A DNA stretch of 64,000 bases, from assembly GCA_902790215.1 (NCBI GenBank), contig CADAQX010000003.1:62001-126000 (forward strand), written 5' to 3'. The stretch's first letter is position 1. Each line of letters opens with the position of its first letter. Origin of the DNA: an uncultured Bacteroidota bacterium (lineage in GTDB: Bacteria; Bacteroidota; Bacteroidia; Bacteroidales; P3). Below are positions 9,107 to 17,948 of this stretch, piece by piece. A model generated the notes under the pieces. The model did not search any database, was not told the origin of the DNA, and saw only the letters and a list, made by a program, of their open reading frames with translations. A program made the position numbers and the translations under genes.

Positions 9107-9583
9107 TTAATCTTTTTCTTTGTTTTCTATTTCCTGCAGTTGTTTCCGCAAACGGTTGTGCCCTTTGCGGAATAGTTTCTTCAACATTGGTAACGAGGTG
9201 CCGGTCATTTCGGATATTTCCTCGTGAGTATAGCCTTTGACATAGTAGAGGTCGAAGAGTTTGCTGATGCGTTCCGGGAGCTGGTTTTTGAGTCTCCAAA
9301 TGGTCTGGAGCCGTTTTTCATCAACTCCCTCTTCGATGACAGGCATGTCAGGCAGATGCTCCACCAACACATAATCGCTTTTCTTGAGCATCTTGTAGCA
9401 GTTGTGCCGCAACACTTTCACACAATAGTTGTAGGGGTTTTTGACCCAGGTATGCGCCATGGTGACGGCCAAAGACTCCTGCACCACATCTTCAACATCC
9501 TCTTTGTTGTGCAATACAGAATAGGCCATCTGGTAGAAGTCCAGATAATGGTCGGCCAGCATCTGTTTGTCACTTTCCCGCAT
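9107..9583 (-). CDS. ECF-type RNA polymerase sigma factor
   Basis: 158 residues. Region 2 (about residues 5-70) includes DVEDVVQESLAVTMAH, matching the -10-recognition part. Region 4 (about 95-150) has ISKLFDLYYVKGYTHEEISEMTG, the usual helix-turn-helix with GYTHEEIAE-like core. Regions 1 and 3 are missing, as in ECF sigma factors. It is the first gene of a leftward three-gene operon with a putative anti-sigma factor, so activity is probably controlled from the envelope. The stimulus is unknown. Confidence 0.88.
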   Translation of the reverse strand: MRESDKQMLADHYLDFYQMAYSVLHNKEDVEDVVQESLAVTMAHTWVKNPYNYCVKVLRHNCYKMLKKSDYVLVEHLPDMPVIEEGVDEKRLQTIWRLKNQLPERISKLFDLYYVKGYTHEEISEMTGTSLPMLKKLFRKGHNRLRKQLQEIENKEKD

Positions 9584-9653
9584 GTTGAAATTTCAAGTGT
9601 TGTACATATAAGAGTCATTACGTCTGTTTTGGATACCCCCATGCCCCCAATAT

Positions 9654-10082
9654 TTAACTTTTTTTATGATATTTTGGGAGTTCTGGGATAGAAATTAGGC
9701 ATTTCTTCCCGAAATCGACCTTGCAACAGAGTTGTTGTCTGCCGTTGGTGATGCAGAGATAGGGGACTTGAAGCACGAGATTGTAACGGCATGCCTGGTC
9801 GATGACTTTTTGGGAGAGGGGGACGGTCTCTTTCTTGCATTCGACAATAATGAGAGGCTTGACTTCCTCGTCGTAGACAACGATGTCGCACCGGCGGGTC
9901 ATGCCGTTGAGAGAGATGGCACCTTCCACCTGCATCAGTTCAATGGGGTACAGCAGTACTTCGTGCAGATATTGGATGAAGTGCTGCCGTACCCATTCCT
10001 CGGGGGTCAGTGCCACAAAGCGGTTGCGCACCATGTCAAAGACTTCGCGGCGGCCGTCGGTTTCGCGCAGTTTAATAGACAT
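9654..10082 (-). CDS. Stand-alone HsdR_N-type nuclease domain protein
   Basis: 142 residues from the ATG at 10082. The core CDIVVYDEE...PLIIVECKKE is the D...(D/E)xK signature of the PD-(D/E)XK fold as found in type I restriction enzyme HsdR N-terminal domains; a following helix (QKVIDQACRYN) and a strand with ITNGRQ also fit that family. There is no helicase part. The start codon overlaps the end of the TonB receptor gene by 11 bp, so it is translated from the same mRNA. Such short proteins are common in Bacteroidetes core genomes; the role is not known, and a restriction function should not be assumed. Confidence 0.7.
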   Translation of the reverse strand: MSIKLRETDGRREVFDMVRNRFVALTPEEWVRQHFIQYLHEVLLYPIELMQVEGAISLNGMTRRCDIVVYDEEVKPLIIVECKKETVPLSQKVIDQACRYNLVLQVPYLCITNGRQQLCCKVDFGKKCLISIPELPKYHKKS

Positions 10083-12630
10083 TCTCCGACCCGCTGTCTT
10101 CTTCCTCCTCGTTTTGGGGTTTCTGTTTGAGGCCGTTGTTAATCTTATAGGAGAAACCAATGGTGATGGTGGGTGATATGCGGCGTGAACGCACCACACG
10201 GTTCAGCTGCTCGGTGTAGGTCTCATGTCCCCAGCCGCCGGTGGCAAAGATGTCGCCGATGCGGAGGTTGATGGTGCCGCGTTTCTGCAGCACATCCTTC
10301 TTCACAGCCAGGTCGCACCAGTATGCCGGAAACATGGTAGTCTGCAAGTCGAGCCACGGTGCGAAATACTGTCCGGAGAACTGGATTGTCCAGTCATTGG
10401 GCAGGGTCATGAACGAAGTGAATTTGCCACTGGCCTGAGTGGCTGACTGCGACTTGTTGTCGAGCAGGGCAGTGCCCTCAATCGTGCTGCGATAGAGGTT
10501 GATGCTGGCATTAATCTTCCACCATTTGAGCACCTGCCAGTCCACAATCAGTTCCAGACCGAAGTTGTAGCCCTTGTCCAAGTTCTGCCATGTGCTGGCC
10601 CAGTAGCCGTCGTACTGAGAGCTGTAGGGCATCCACCAGGAATAGCGCTGATGGCTCACCGAGTCCCACACATAGCCATAGCGGGTCATCATGTTGTTGG
10701 TTTGACGGTAATAGGCACAGGTGTAGATATTCCACTTGTCGAGGCTCAAGTTGTAGGAGAACTCGAAGGCATTGGTGAATTCAGGGTCCAAGTTGGGGTT
10801 GCCGAATGACATTTCCTGTCCCTCGCGTACATCAAGATAGGGGTTCAAGTCCCACATGTGAGGACGGCGCACGCGGCGACTATAGCTGAGCTGCATGCTG
10901 TTGGATTTGTTTATCTCATACGACAGGTGCAGGGTGGGATAGGGTTCCCAGTAGCTTTTCCTGACCGAGTCGGTGGCAGGATGGTTCACATCGTAGCCGA
11001 GCAGATAGGAATACTCCACCCGAAGTCCTGCCTGTGCGGAAAGGTGGTCGTTGAATTTGCCGCCAACGGTGGCGTAAAGGCCGTGCGTTTGCTGGGTGTA
11101 ATTGAAATGCGTGGACGAGATTGTGTCGTGGTAGCGGAAGATGGTGTGTGTGAGGTCGTCGTATTCTGTGCGGAAATACACTGCATTCTGGTCGGGCCAG
11201 TCCATACGTCCCTCATAGCCGGTTTCCAGTTTCCACGTCTCGGCAAAGGGATGAACATAATTAACCTTTATATTCAAAGCCTTGTGGTGGTTTTCGGACT
11301 CTGTCTGCCGAAGGTAATATCTATCCCACATGGGGTTGTATATTCCATTAATGAGTGTGTCGCGGAAAGACTGCTCCTGCCATCCATTGCCCTTGACATG
11401 GCGCATGGAGTAGGTGACATCGGCCGTAAGTTCGCGGTCTTTCTCGTCGAACTTCTTGATATAACTCAGGTTGAACACATGATTGACATTTGCGTTATCG
11501 TTGGTGTCAAGCTGGGTGTAGTCCAGGATGCCGTCTGTGAGCAGGTCGTGGGAGAAGATATTGCTTGTCCTGTGCCGCTTTCCGCCACGGAGCTGGTAGG
11601 AGAGCAGGAGGCTGTTCTTACTGTCGAAATAATACTCTCCACCCACTTTTATACTGCCCATGTAGTTGCCGCGTATGCTATACTGGTCTATCGTGTCGTG
11701 GGACCAGGCGCTGCCCTGACGGAGACGTTCTATATTGGAGTGGCCCTGACTGCCACGGCTGCGCCGTCCACCGTCGGCCGAGAAAAAGAGATTGTATTTC
11801 TCTGTGGTGTAGTTCAGGCTAATGCTGCCCATGGCAGTGGGGATAATCTTGGGAAGTGGATCCGGCACCATAAAGGGCAGCGGTCCGCCGATGTTCAGAT
11901 TGGCAACGCCGTTTAAGCCCAAAGCACCCGAGGTTTTCTCTTTTAGCTTGATATTGATGATGCCCGACATGCCTTCGGGGTCGTACTTGGCCGAAGGGTT
12001 GGTAATTACCTCCACACTCTCCACCGAACTGGCCGGTATCTGCTCCAGCAGTGTCTCCAAATCGTTCCCCATCATCTCGTATGGGCGGCCGTTAATCAGC
12101 ACCTTGACGCTTGAAGAGCCACGCAGCGTCACTGTTCCGTCGTTGTCAACAGAGACACTCGGCACCGTTTCCAACACATCGGTGGCTGTGCCGCCACTCG
12201 ACACAAGGTTTTTGTCCACGTTCACCACGCGCTTGTCCAGCTGGTACTCCACCATGGTGCGCTCAGCCCTCACCTGCACCTCCTCCATCATCACGGCGCT
12301 GGGTGAAATCTGTATCTTGCCGAGTTTGACTGTGGCATGTCTCTCGCCCAGTGTCACTGTCTCGGGATGGACATAAGGCTTGTAGCCCATAAACGACACC
12401 CTTACCAAGTACTTGCCATAAGGTGCGGTAACCTCGAAAGAGCCATTCGACTCCGAAACCGTGCCTGTCACCAAAGCGGAATCCTGCACTTTTAGTACCG
12501 CAATAGTTGCATACTCTATCGGCTGGCCCGACTTGCTGTCATACACCCTGCCGCTGATTTTCCCTTGCGCCATGACGCTGCCTGCCATGCAGAGCATGCC
12601 ACACACCAATAAAAACAATCTCAGTCTCAT
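10072..12630 (-). CDS. TonB-dependent outer-membrane receptor family protein
   Basis: 852 residues. Order: signal peptide (MRLRLFLLVCGMLCMAGSVMAQ), a carboxypeptidase-regulatory-like domain (about 24-110, ISGRVYDSKSGQPIEYATI), a plug domain (about 125-225, with VLETVPSVSVDNDGTVTLRG and KYDPEGMSGIINIKLK), then a beta-barrel of about 600 residues. It belongs to the group with an OMP_b-brl_3-like barrel, without a SusD partner gene beside it. The cargo is unknown; iron complexes or small peptides are possible. The C-terminal end overlaps the downstream nuclease-domain gene. Confidence 0.88.
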   Translation of the reverse strand: MRLRLFLLVCGMLCMAGSVMAQGKISGRVYDSKSGQPIEYATIAVLKVQDSALVTGTVSESNGSFEVTAPYGKYLVRVSFMGYKPYVHPETVTLGERHATVKLGKIQISPSAVMMEEVQVRAERTMVEYQLDKRVVNVDKNLVSSGGTATDVLETVPSVSVDNDGTVTLRGSSSVKVLINGRPYEMMGNDLETLLEQIPASSVESVEVITNPSAKYDPEGMSGIINIKLKEKTSGALGLNGVANLNIGGPLPFMVPDPLPKIIPTAMGSISLNYTTEKYNLFFSADGGRRSRGSQGHSNIERLRQGSAWSHDTIDQYSIRGNYMGSIKVGGEYYFDSKNSLLLSYQLRGGKRHRTSNIFSHDLLTDGILDYTQLDTNDNANVNHVFNLSYIKKFDEKDRELTADVTYSMRHVKGNGWQEQSFRDTLINGIYNPMWDRYYLRQTESENHHKALNIKVNYVHPFAETWKLETGYEGRMDWPDQNAVYFRTEYDDLTHTIFRYHDTISSTHFNYTQQTHGLYATVGGKFNDHLSAQAGLRVEYSYLLGYDVNHPATDSVRKSYWEPYPTLHLSYEINKSNSMQLSYSRRVRRPHMWDLNPYLDVREGQEMSFGNPNLDPEFTNAFEFSYNLSLDKWNIYTCAYYRQTNNMMTRYGYVWDSVSHQRYSWWMPYSSQYDGYWASTWQNLDKGYNFGLELIVDWQVLKWWKINASINLYRSTIEGTALLDNKSQSATQASGKFTSFMTLPNDWTIQFSGQYFAPWLDLQTTMFPAYWCDLAVKKDVLQKRGTINLRIGDIFATGGWGHETYTEQLNRVVRSRRISPTITIGFSYKINNGLKQKPQNEEEEDSGSENVY

Positions 12631-12645
12631 ATGCTATCTGTTTAC

Positions 12646-12993
12646 TTATTGCTGGGCGGCTGGCTGCCGTACATAGTGGGGCATGTCGAAGGGAATGGGC
12701 AGCGAGAACTCGATAAGTCCACCGAACTCCCCATTGTCGTACCATGGCACCTGGTAGATTAACTTCTTGATGCCGTTCTTCTCGATTGTGTAGGCATTCA
12801 GTTTCTCGTTGTCGAGCAAGTCCTTCAGGATGGCTACCGCACGAGGGGGATGACAGTCAAAAAGATTGTTTCCGATTATCTTATTCCCATGGCTGTTCAC
12901 ATCGGCTGAACATTGGTTCATGTCTAAAATGTTGCCTTCCTTGTCACATACGGTGACTGCCATATTTTTTAAACCTTCAAAATACTTATCCAT
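12646..12993 (-). CDS. PAS-domain protein, stand-alone
   Basis: About 115 residues from the ATG at 12993 (MDKYFEGLKNMAVTVCDKEG); the longer frame to 13059 runs through the upstream terminator and is less likely. The sequence AVTVCDKEGNILDMNQCS, then GNNLFDCHPPRAV and IYQVPWYDNGEFGGLIEFS, follows the strand-helix-strand order of a PAS sensor domain. There is no output domain, so it would act through a partner or as a ligand sensor. It is read leftward, 15 bp before the TonB receptor gene. Confidence 0.65.
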   Translation of the reverse strand: MDKYFEGLKNMAVTVCDKEGNILDMNQCSADVNSHGNKIIGNNLFDCHPPRAVAILKDLLDNEKLNAYTIEKNGIKKLIYQVPWYDNGEFGGLIEFSLPIPFDMPHYVRQPAAQQ

Positions 12994-13035
12994 TTCTTGA
13001 ACAATTATTAATACGCTATAACTCCTAATCCCAAA

Positions 13036-13082
13036 AAACAGATTATTGGCTATGGACACTCCGTATCCGTAGCCAATAATCT
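13036..13082 (-). terminator. Terminator of the phosphate butyryltransferase gene
   Basis: A 17-bp stem with one wobble pair (arms 13066-13082 and 13040-13056) starts 15 bp after the stop at 13097 on the minus strand and is followed by a T run. Confidence 0.8.
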
Positions 13083-13096
13083 TCTGTTATGCTGCC

Positions 13097-14005
13097 TTAT
13101 TTGGCGTTGATAGCAGCCAAAGCGATGCTGTAGAGCTTCGTCTTGGCACTGTCGCCACGGCTGGTGAGGATGCAGGGCACTTTGGCACCAACAACCATGC
13201 AGGCCAGCTCGGCACCGCCGAACTTGGTGCAGCACTTGTAGAATACGTTGCCGCTCTCGATGTTGGGGAACAACAGGCAGTCGGCGTTGCCGGCCACTTC
13301 GCCACCCACTTTCTTGGTCTTGGCGCTCTCCTCATCAATAGCCACATCGAGTGCCAGGGGACCGTCGAGCACAGCACCCTTAATCTGGCCGCGGTCACCC
13401 ATCTTGCTGATAATGGCAGCCTCGACACAGGCGGGCATCCCGGTGGACACCTGTTCGGTGGCAGCAATCAAAGCCACCTTTGGTTTCTCGATCTCAAGGC
13501 TCTTTGCAGTGCTGATAAGATAGCTGAGGATTTGCTGTTTCTGCTTCATGTCGGGAGCAGGGACAATGGCCACATCACTGCACACAAGCAGTTTGTGGTA
13601 GCGCGGGATTTCAAACACGGCCATGTGGGTGAGCATGTCGTTTTTCTTGCCGGGCATCAAGCCGGTCTCCTTGTTCAGGATGGCACGCATATACTTGTCG
13701 GTCGAGAGCAGACCCTTCATCAGGATGTCGCCCTTGCCTTCGCGAATCAGGCTGACGGCCTTCACACCGGCCTTGTTCTCGTCGGCTTCCTGCACCAACT
13801 CGAACTTGTCGGGATTGATACCTTCGGCAGCACAGATTTTTTTGATTGTATCAATGTCGCCCACAAGGGTGGCGTCTACAATACCTTTATCTACAGCAGC
13901 GCTGACAGCGCAAACGGTATGGTCGTCATTGGCATAGGCGGCCACCAGTCTTTTCTTTCCCTTGGTCTTAACCAGTTCCAGAAGATCATCTAATTTTGTA
14001 ATCAT
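13097..14005 (-). CDS. ptb: Phosphate butyryltransferase (Ptb/Pta family)
   Basis: 302 residues, the length of phosphate butyryltransferases (phosphate acetyltransferases are a little longer). The enzyme interconverts butyryl-CoA and butyryl-phosphate, which butyrate kinase then uses to make ATP. Family marks: KGLLSTDKYMRAILN, GKKNDMLTHMAVFEIP, the AAT-QVSTGMPA segment and DGPLALDVAIDEESA near the C-terminus. Phosphate acetyltransferase activity cannot be excluded. No butyrate kinase gene is in the window. It is divergent from the KamB-like gene at 14118, which fits amino-acid fermentation to butyrate. Confidence 0.8.
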   Translation of the reverse strand: MITKLDDLLELVKTKGKKRLVAAYANDDHTVCAVSAAVDKGIVDATLVGDIDTIKKICAAEGINPDKFELVQEADENKAGVKAVSLIREGKGDILMKGLLSTDKYMRAILNKETGLMPGKKNDMLTHMAVFEIPRYHKLLVCSDVAIVPAPDMKQKQQILSYLISTAKSLEIEKPKVALIAATEQVSTGMPACVEAAIISKMGDRGQIKGAVLDGPLALDVAIDEESAKTKKVGGEVAGNADCLLFPNIESGNVFYKCCTKFGGAELACMVVGAKVPCILTSRGDSAKTKLYSIALAAINAK

Positions 14006-14062
14006 CTTGATATGAGTTTTTTAATTATAAATTAATACGAATTGCTTTCTTCCAACCGACTG

Positions 14063-14070
14063 CAAAGGTA
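14063..14070 (-). promoter_or_regulatory. -7 box of ptb
   Basis: On the minus strand the bases read TACCTTTG, the Bacteroidetes -7 consensus, 58 bp before the ptb start. It lies back to back with the box of the KamB-like gene. Confidence 0.6.
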
Positions 14071-14101
14071 CAAAAAAACTTTTACATACGACATTTTTTC
14101 G

Positions 14102-14109
14102 TAACTTTG
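14102..14109 (+). promoter_or_regulatory. -7 box of the KamB-like gene
   Basis: TAACTTTG followed by C. Only 8 bp separate it from the ATG at 14118, so the transcript would start almost at the start codon. Confidence 0.55.
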
Positions 14110-14117
14110 CATCCGCT

Positions 14118-15137
14118 ATGCCATTCGTAGAGAACTTACGCAACTATCGGAGCCTGTCCATTGTAGGGCTTGAGAAAAACACTGGCAAAACCGTCTGCCT
14201 AAACTATATTTTAGGCCGGCTGCACCAGTTGGGTGTCTCCACCGCCGTCACCTCCATCGGTGTTGACGGCGAGCAGGTGGATTCCGTCTACGCCACTGCA
14301 AAACCCGAAATCACGCTCTATGAGGACATGCAGTTCATCACCTCTCACAAACATTATCTCCAGCGGCGGTTGGTGTCCAAGATACTCTCTGTTGACGAGC
14401 GGCGCACAGCGCTCGGACAGCTGGTCACTGCCCAGGTGCTCAATCCTGGACGCATTATCCTCAGCGGCGCCGCCACCACAGGACTGCTCAAACAGCAACT
14501 GGCACAATTCCGCGGCAATGGTGTGCAATTGTCTATCGTCGACGGCGCCCTCTCTCGCCTCAGTCTGGCTTCCCCTACCGTTACCGATGCCATGATTCTT
14601 GCCACCGGGGCTGCCGTGTCGCCCAATCTTCAGCAGCTCATCTCCCGCACCCGTTTTGTCTTTCGACTCATCAACCTGCCTGAGGTGTCCGAAACATTAC
14701 GCCAAAAACTCTCCACTGCCGACAGCGGCCTGTGGATTGTCGATAGCGATATGGAAATACACAACCTCGGCATTCAATCCGTCTTTATGCTCAACTCCGA
14801 CAGCAAGAGCCTTTTCTCCCAAGGCAACACCCTCTTTGTGTCAGGAGCAGTTAGCAACCGTCTGCTTAAATTTCTTGCCACACAGCCCAATATCAAAGAC
14901 ATCGTACTTATCGTCCGCGACTTTACCAAACTCTTCATCACCCCCGATGCCTACACCGATTACACCCGCCGTGGCGGAACCATCCTGGTACTGCAACGCT
15001 CGCACCTCACCGCCGTATGCCTCAACCCCACCTCCCCCCAAGGCTACACCGTCAACTCCGACGAGGCCTGCCGCCAACTTTCCGATGCTCTCATGTGCCC
15101 CGTATATGATGTGATGCGATGCAGTCAAACCGCCTGA
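14118..15137 (+). CDS. KamB-like P-loop protein (aminomutase reactivase)
   Basis: 339 residues. The N-terminus has SIVGLEKNTGKTVCLNYIL, a deviant Walker A loop that I know from the KamB subunit of the lysine 5,6-aminomutase reactivase in lysine-fermenting Clostridia and Bacteroidetes. The protein would help exchange damaged cobalamin on the aminomutase. Supporting context: a KamC-like MutS-related ATPase at 20296 and phosphate butyryltransferase next door. The kamD/kamE aminomutase genes and kce/kdd are not in the window. The family assignment is from memory of the motif; an unrelated P-loop NTPase remains possible. Confidence 0.6.
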   Translation: MPFVENLRNYRSLSIVGLEKNTGKTVCLNYILGRLHQLGVSTAVTSIGVDGEQVDSVYATAKPEITLYEDMQFITSHKHYLQRRLVSKILSVDERRTALGQLVTAQVLNPGRIILSGAATTGLLKQQLAQFRGNGVQLSIVDGALSRLSLASPTVTDAMILATGAAVSPNLQQLISRTRFVFRLINLPEVSETLRQKLSTADSGLWIVDSDMEIHNLGIQSVFMLNSDSKSLFSQGNTLFVSGAVSNRLLKFLATQPNIKDIVLIVRDFTKLFITPDAYTDYTRRGGTILVLQRSHLTAVCLNPTSPQGYTVNSDEACRQLSDALMCPVYDVMRCSQTA

Positions 15138-15261
15138 ACACCCAGTCCAATTGTTAAATTTTATCCCCCGCAAACCGTCCGCACATAACAGAAAAGCGGA
15201 CATAATGATGATTTGAAATAAAAATATTTCAACAAAATGTTGTTAATTAAAAAAAAAGATG

Positions 15262-15269
15262 TATCTTTG
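15262..15269 (+). promoter_or_regulatory. -7 box of the surface operon
   Basis: TATCTTTG with a TTG at 15240-15242 as the likely -33 element. It lies 31 bp before the start at 15301 and probably drives all four genes to 20018. Confidence 0.7.
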
Positions 15270-15300
15270 GTGTACTGAGTAATTAATAAATGCACATCCT

Positions 15301-15951
15301 ATGTCAAAGCGTATTAAACATTTAGCCATTATCGCGGGGATTCTTGTTTTCCCGATATTCATGCTTTCGGGATGCATGAAAGAGGGCAATGATACTATTG
15401 TGCTGCCTCTTCCCGATGGAAAAATCCCCTATTCGGTCATCCCGGAAAACCTGCAAGATTCGTTACGGCTGCGGGGCCTTACCATCAATGAAGGTCTGAA
15501 CCCCGACACCATCAACGGACGTTTCGTATCCGCACCAATGGTGCTTCACTACGCCTCCGACAACTACCAGGAAGCCTTCTACGACCTGTACATGTCGTTC
15601 TCAGGTCAAACACGACGTGGTATGATAAAATACTACGAAACCCAGAAGAGGGAGGACATCGACGGCCAGTCAATCATGGCCAATGTAATTGGCGAAGGGA
15701 AAGATGTCACCATGTATTGTTTCCAGAATGTCTTTGAATGCAACAGCGACGGCGACACCCTGTGGAGAAGCAAAACAGCCACTGTGGTCTCCGGCACCAT
15801 ATCCGAAGAGGGCATCAAAGACTGCCAGTATGCCCATATCGTACTCGACACATGGGCACTTAACGACTTCTACGCCTCGCCGCTGTCGGCACCGGGCACC
15901 TACCGCATCTGGTACGACGGCGACAGCCTCGCAACAAGATTAACGAAATAA
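15301..15951 (+). CDS. Lipoprotein of unknown function, surface operon
   Basis: 216 residues with a type II signal peptide and lipobox LSGC (cysteine at residue 25). The mature protein (NDTIVLPLPDGKIPYSVIPE...) has alternating strands and no motif that I recognise. First gene of a four-gene rightward operon with an OmpA-family protein, a T9SS cargo and a repeat protein, with 17-bp and 34-bp gaps. It is probably located at the outer membrane. Confidence 0.6.
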   Translation: MSKRIKHLAIIAGILVFPIFMLSGCMKEGNDTIVLPLPDGKIPYSVIPENLQDSLRLRGLTINEGLNPDTINGRFVSAPMVLHYASDNYQEAFYDLYMSFSGQTRRGMIKYYETQKREDIDGQSIMANVIGEGKDVTMYCFQNVFECNSDGDTLWRSKTATVVSGTISEEGIKDCQYAHIVLDTWALNDFYASPLSAPGTYRIWYDGDSLATRLTK

Positions 15952-15968
15952 CTTAAAGGCAACGACTC

Positions 15969-17393
15969 ATGAAACATATATTATCTTTTGCACTGGTTAT
16001 TGCATTGATTACAGGCTACACCTGGGCACAGACGAATAACGACACTGTGGCAAACAATGGAGACTCCGCCACAGTGGCTGCCGCCGGGCAAGAAGAGGAC
16101 GAGGTAATCTTCCCCCGCTGCCTGATAGGTGTCCGTGGAGGCCTGAACATGTCCGACATGGTCTACTCCCACAAACCTGTCAACCGCTACAAACACGTGT
16201 GGCAGCCGCAAGGGATGGTGGGTCTGTTCGGTCATTTCCAACTGGGCGAGAGCAACCTCTCCCTGCGTCCGGAAGTGACCCTCATAGGCCGTGCCGACTC
16301 CTTGGTGTGGAAAGACGTGGAATACCGTATGAAAGCCCACTATGTCGACTTCCGCCTCCCAATCGTGTACAACTTCCGCTTCCGCAACAGCTGCTGGTCG
16401 CCCTACCTGATGGTAGTGCCTGAATTCGGCATGGCCTACGGCGGCAAAATCAACTACCACGCCGAGGACTTCCCCAACGGGGTGACCGCCAAGATAACCC
16501 GTGCCGACATCAACGACTATGATGCCGGTGTGATGTTCGGTCTCGGCATGGACATCCTTGTCAAGACCGGCGGAATGCCCTTCCTCCTCTCTTTCGAGGG
16601 CGGCTACAATATGGGGCTGCTGAACACCTTTGCTCAACGCGAAATAAAGGATAACCCCGATGTGGTGGCCGACAACCGCTCCATCATAGCCAACAACTTC
16701 TTTGGTGCAGAACTGTGGCAGGAAACCCGCAACAACCGTGGAATCGAGGTTGCCATGCGGCTGGCCATGCCCTTGGACAACAGCTGGAAGAAGAAACCCA
16801 AGCCCATCGAACAGGTAATTGACACCACACCCAAGACACCCGACACCGTATTCGTCATAGTGGAAGACACCACACCCCATGTACCCGACACCGTTTATGT
16901 ACAAGTGGGCACACCCGACACCAGCGACGGCATCACCTATATCAAGAAAGACTGCTACTCATTCAGCGAAATGTATGCCTTCATCACTCTGGGTGTAGAC
17001 ATCAGCGACAAGCGCATTTGCCTGTTCAACATCAACTTCGACTTCGACTCCTACAGACTGCGTCCCGAATCGCTGAAACCCCTCAACGACGTAGCCATGA
17101 TGATGAAAGCCTATCCCGAAATGCGCATCAAAGTCTTTGGACACACCGACAGCCTCGGCTCTGAAAACTACAACTACAACCTCTCGCTGCAAAGAGCCAA
17201 CGCCGTCATCAAATACCTCAAATCACAAGGCATTGAAGGCGACCGCATGGAACCCGAGGGATTCGGCAAGAAATATCCCATCGACACCAACGAAACCGAG
17301 CAAGGCCGTTTCAGAAACCGCCGTGTGGAAATCGAGGTAGTCAATATCGGAGTACGCATCACCGATGACGGGAAAAAAGAAGAAACAGAATAA
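15969..17393 (+). CDS. OmpA-family protein with beta-barrel N-terminus
   Basis: 474 residues. Signal peptide (to about residue 20, TWAQ), an outer-membrane barrel of PorT-like type (about 45-270, starting RCLIGVRGGLNMSDM), a linker with repeated TPDTVFV / VPDTVYV segments (about 280-320), and a C-terminal OmpA peptidoglycan-binding domain (about 350-460). The latter has FDFDSYRLRPES, VFGHTDSLGS and FRNRRVEIEV, with the Asp and Arg that bind diaminopimelate. It would tie the outer membrane to the cell wall and may support the T9SS cargo genes that follow. Confidence 0.82.
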   Translation: MKHILSFALVIALITGYTWAQTNNDTVANNGDSATVAAAGQEEDEVIFPRCLIGVRGGLNMSDMVYSHKPVNRYKHVWQPQGMVGLFGHFQLGESNLSLRPEVTLIGRADSLVWKDVEYRMKAHYVDFRLPIVYNFRFRNSCWSPYLMVVPEFGMAYGGKINYHAEDFPNGVTAKITRADINDYDAGVMFGLGMDILVKTGGMPFLLSFEGGYNMGLLNTFAQREIKDNPDVVADNRSIIANNFFGAELWQETRNNRGIEVAMRLAMPLDNSWKKKPKPIEQVIDTTPKTPDTVFVIVEDTTPHVPDTVYVQVGTPDTSDGITYIKKDCYSFSEMYAFITLGVDISDKRICLFNINFDFDSYRLRPESLKPLNDVAMMMKAYPEMRIKVFGHTDSLGSENYNYNLSLQRANAVIKYLKSQGIEGDRMEPEGFGKKYPIDTNETEQGRFRNRRVEIEVVNIGVRITDDGKKEETE

Positions 17394-17427
17394 TTCAATA
17401 AAGTATTAACAATAAATACACACTACC

Positions 17428-17946
17428 ATGCTCAGAAACACAATGACAAAAGTAAGCTTTGCGACATTGGTCATCATGTTGTTCAGTGCGGGCATTTCCT
17501 TCGCCCAACAGGCCATCACCTGTTTCGGCGGCGACATGTCAGGAAGCACCGGGAGCGTGAGTTACAGCGGGGGTGAGGTAGCCGTCAGATACGCCACGGC
17601 ACGCGCCATCACTGTGGTAAACGTTACCGAGTCCATCTCGGAAGGAGTACAACAACCCTTCACTGAGAGAGACAGGCAGTCGCAGGGCATTGAGAGTCTC
17701 GCTGTCAACTTGTTAATCTATCCCAACCCCACAGCCGACAATGTGGTGATGGAATGCGACCCTGCAGCCGGACAATTGACCTACACACTCTACAACACTG
17801 CCGGACAAGTGTTGCAACAAGGCACCTATAATGGCGGCCAGCAACTCATCGACCTGGAACAATACGTTGCAGGAAACTATATGCTTAAAGTCTCTTCAAC
17901 AGACAAAACAAAAATGAATATTTATAAAATAATAAAGGCCAAATAG
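17428..17946 (+). CDS. Secreted protein with T9SS type A sorting signal
   Basis: 172 residues. Signal peptide to about residue 27 (ISFAQQ), a short N-terminal region with SVSYSGGEVAVRYAT, then a C-terminal type IX sorting domain of about 75 residues: LLIYPNPTADNVVMEC, YTLYNTAGQVLQQG, LEQYVAGNYMLKV ending in IYKIIKAK. The signal directs export through the T9SS and anchoring on the cell surface. The region between signal peptide and sorting domain is very short, as in a known group of small Bacteroidetes cargo proteins encoded beside large repeat proteins. Confidence 0.8.
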   Translation: MLRNTMTKVSFATLVIMLFSAGISFAQQAITCFGGDMSGSTGSVSYSGGEVAVRYATARAITVVNVTESISEGVQQPFTERDRQSQGIESLAVNLLIYPNPTADNVVMECDPAAGQLTYTLYNTAGQVLQQGTYNGGQQLIDLEQYVAGNYMLKVSSTDKTKMNIYKIIKAK

Positions 17947-17948
17947 TC

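Noticed and set aside
13097-14005. Reading the gene as phosphate acetyltransferase (pta)
   Set aside because: Length and internal motifs fit phosphate butyryltransferase better, and the KamB-like neighbour supports butyrate formation; not fully excluded.
15981-16904. 307-codon minus-strand frame
   Set aside because: Antisense shadow of the OmpA-family gene at 15969.
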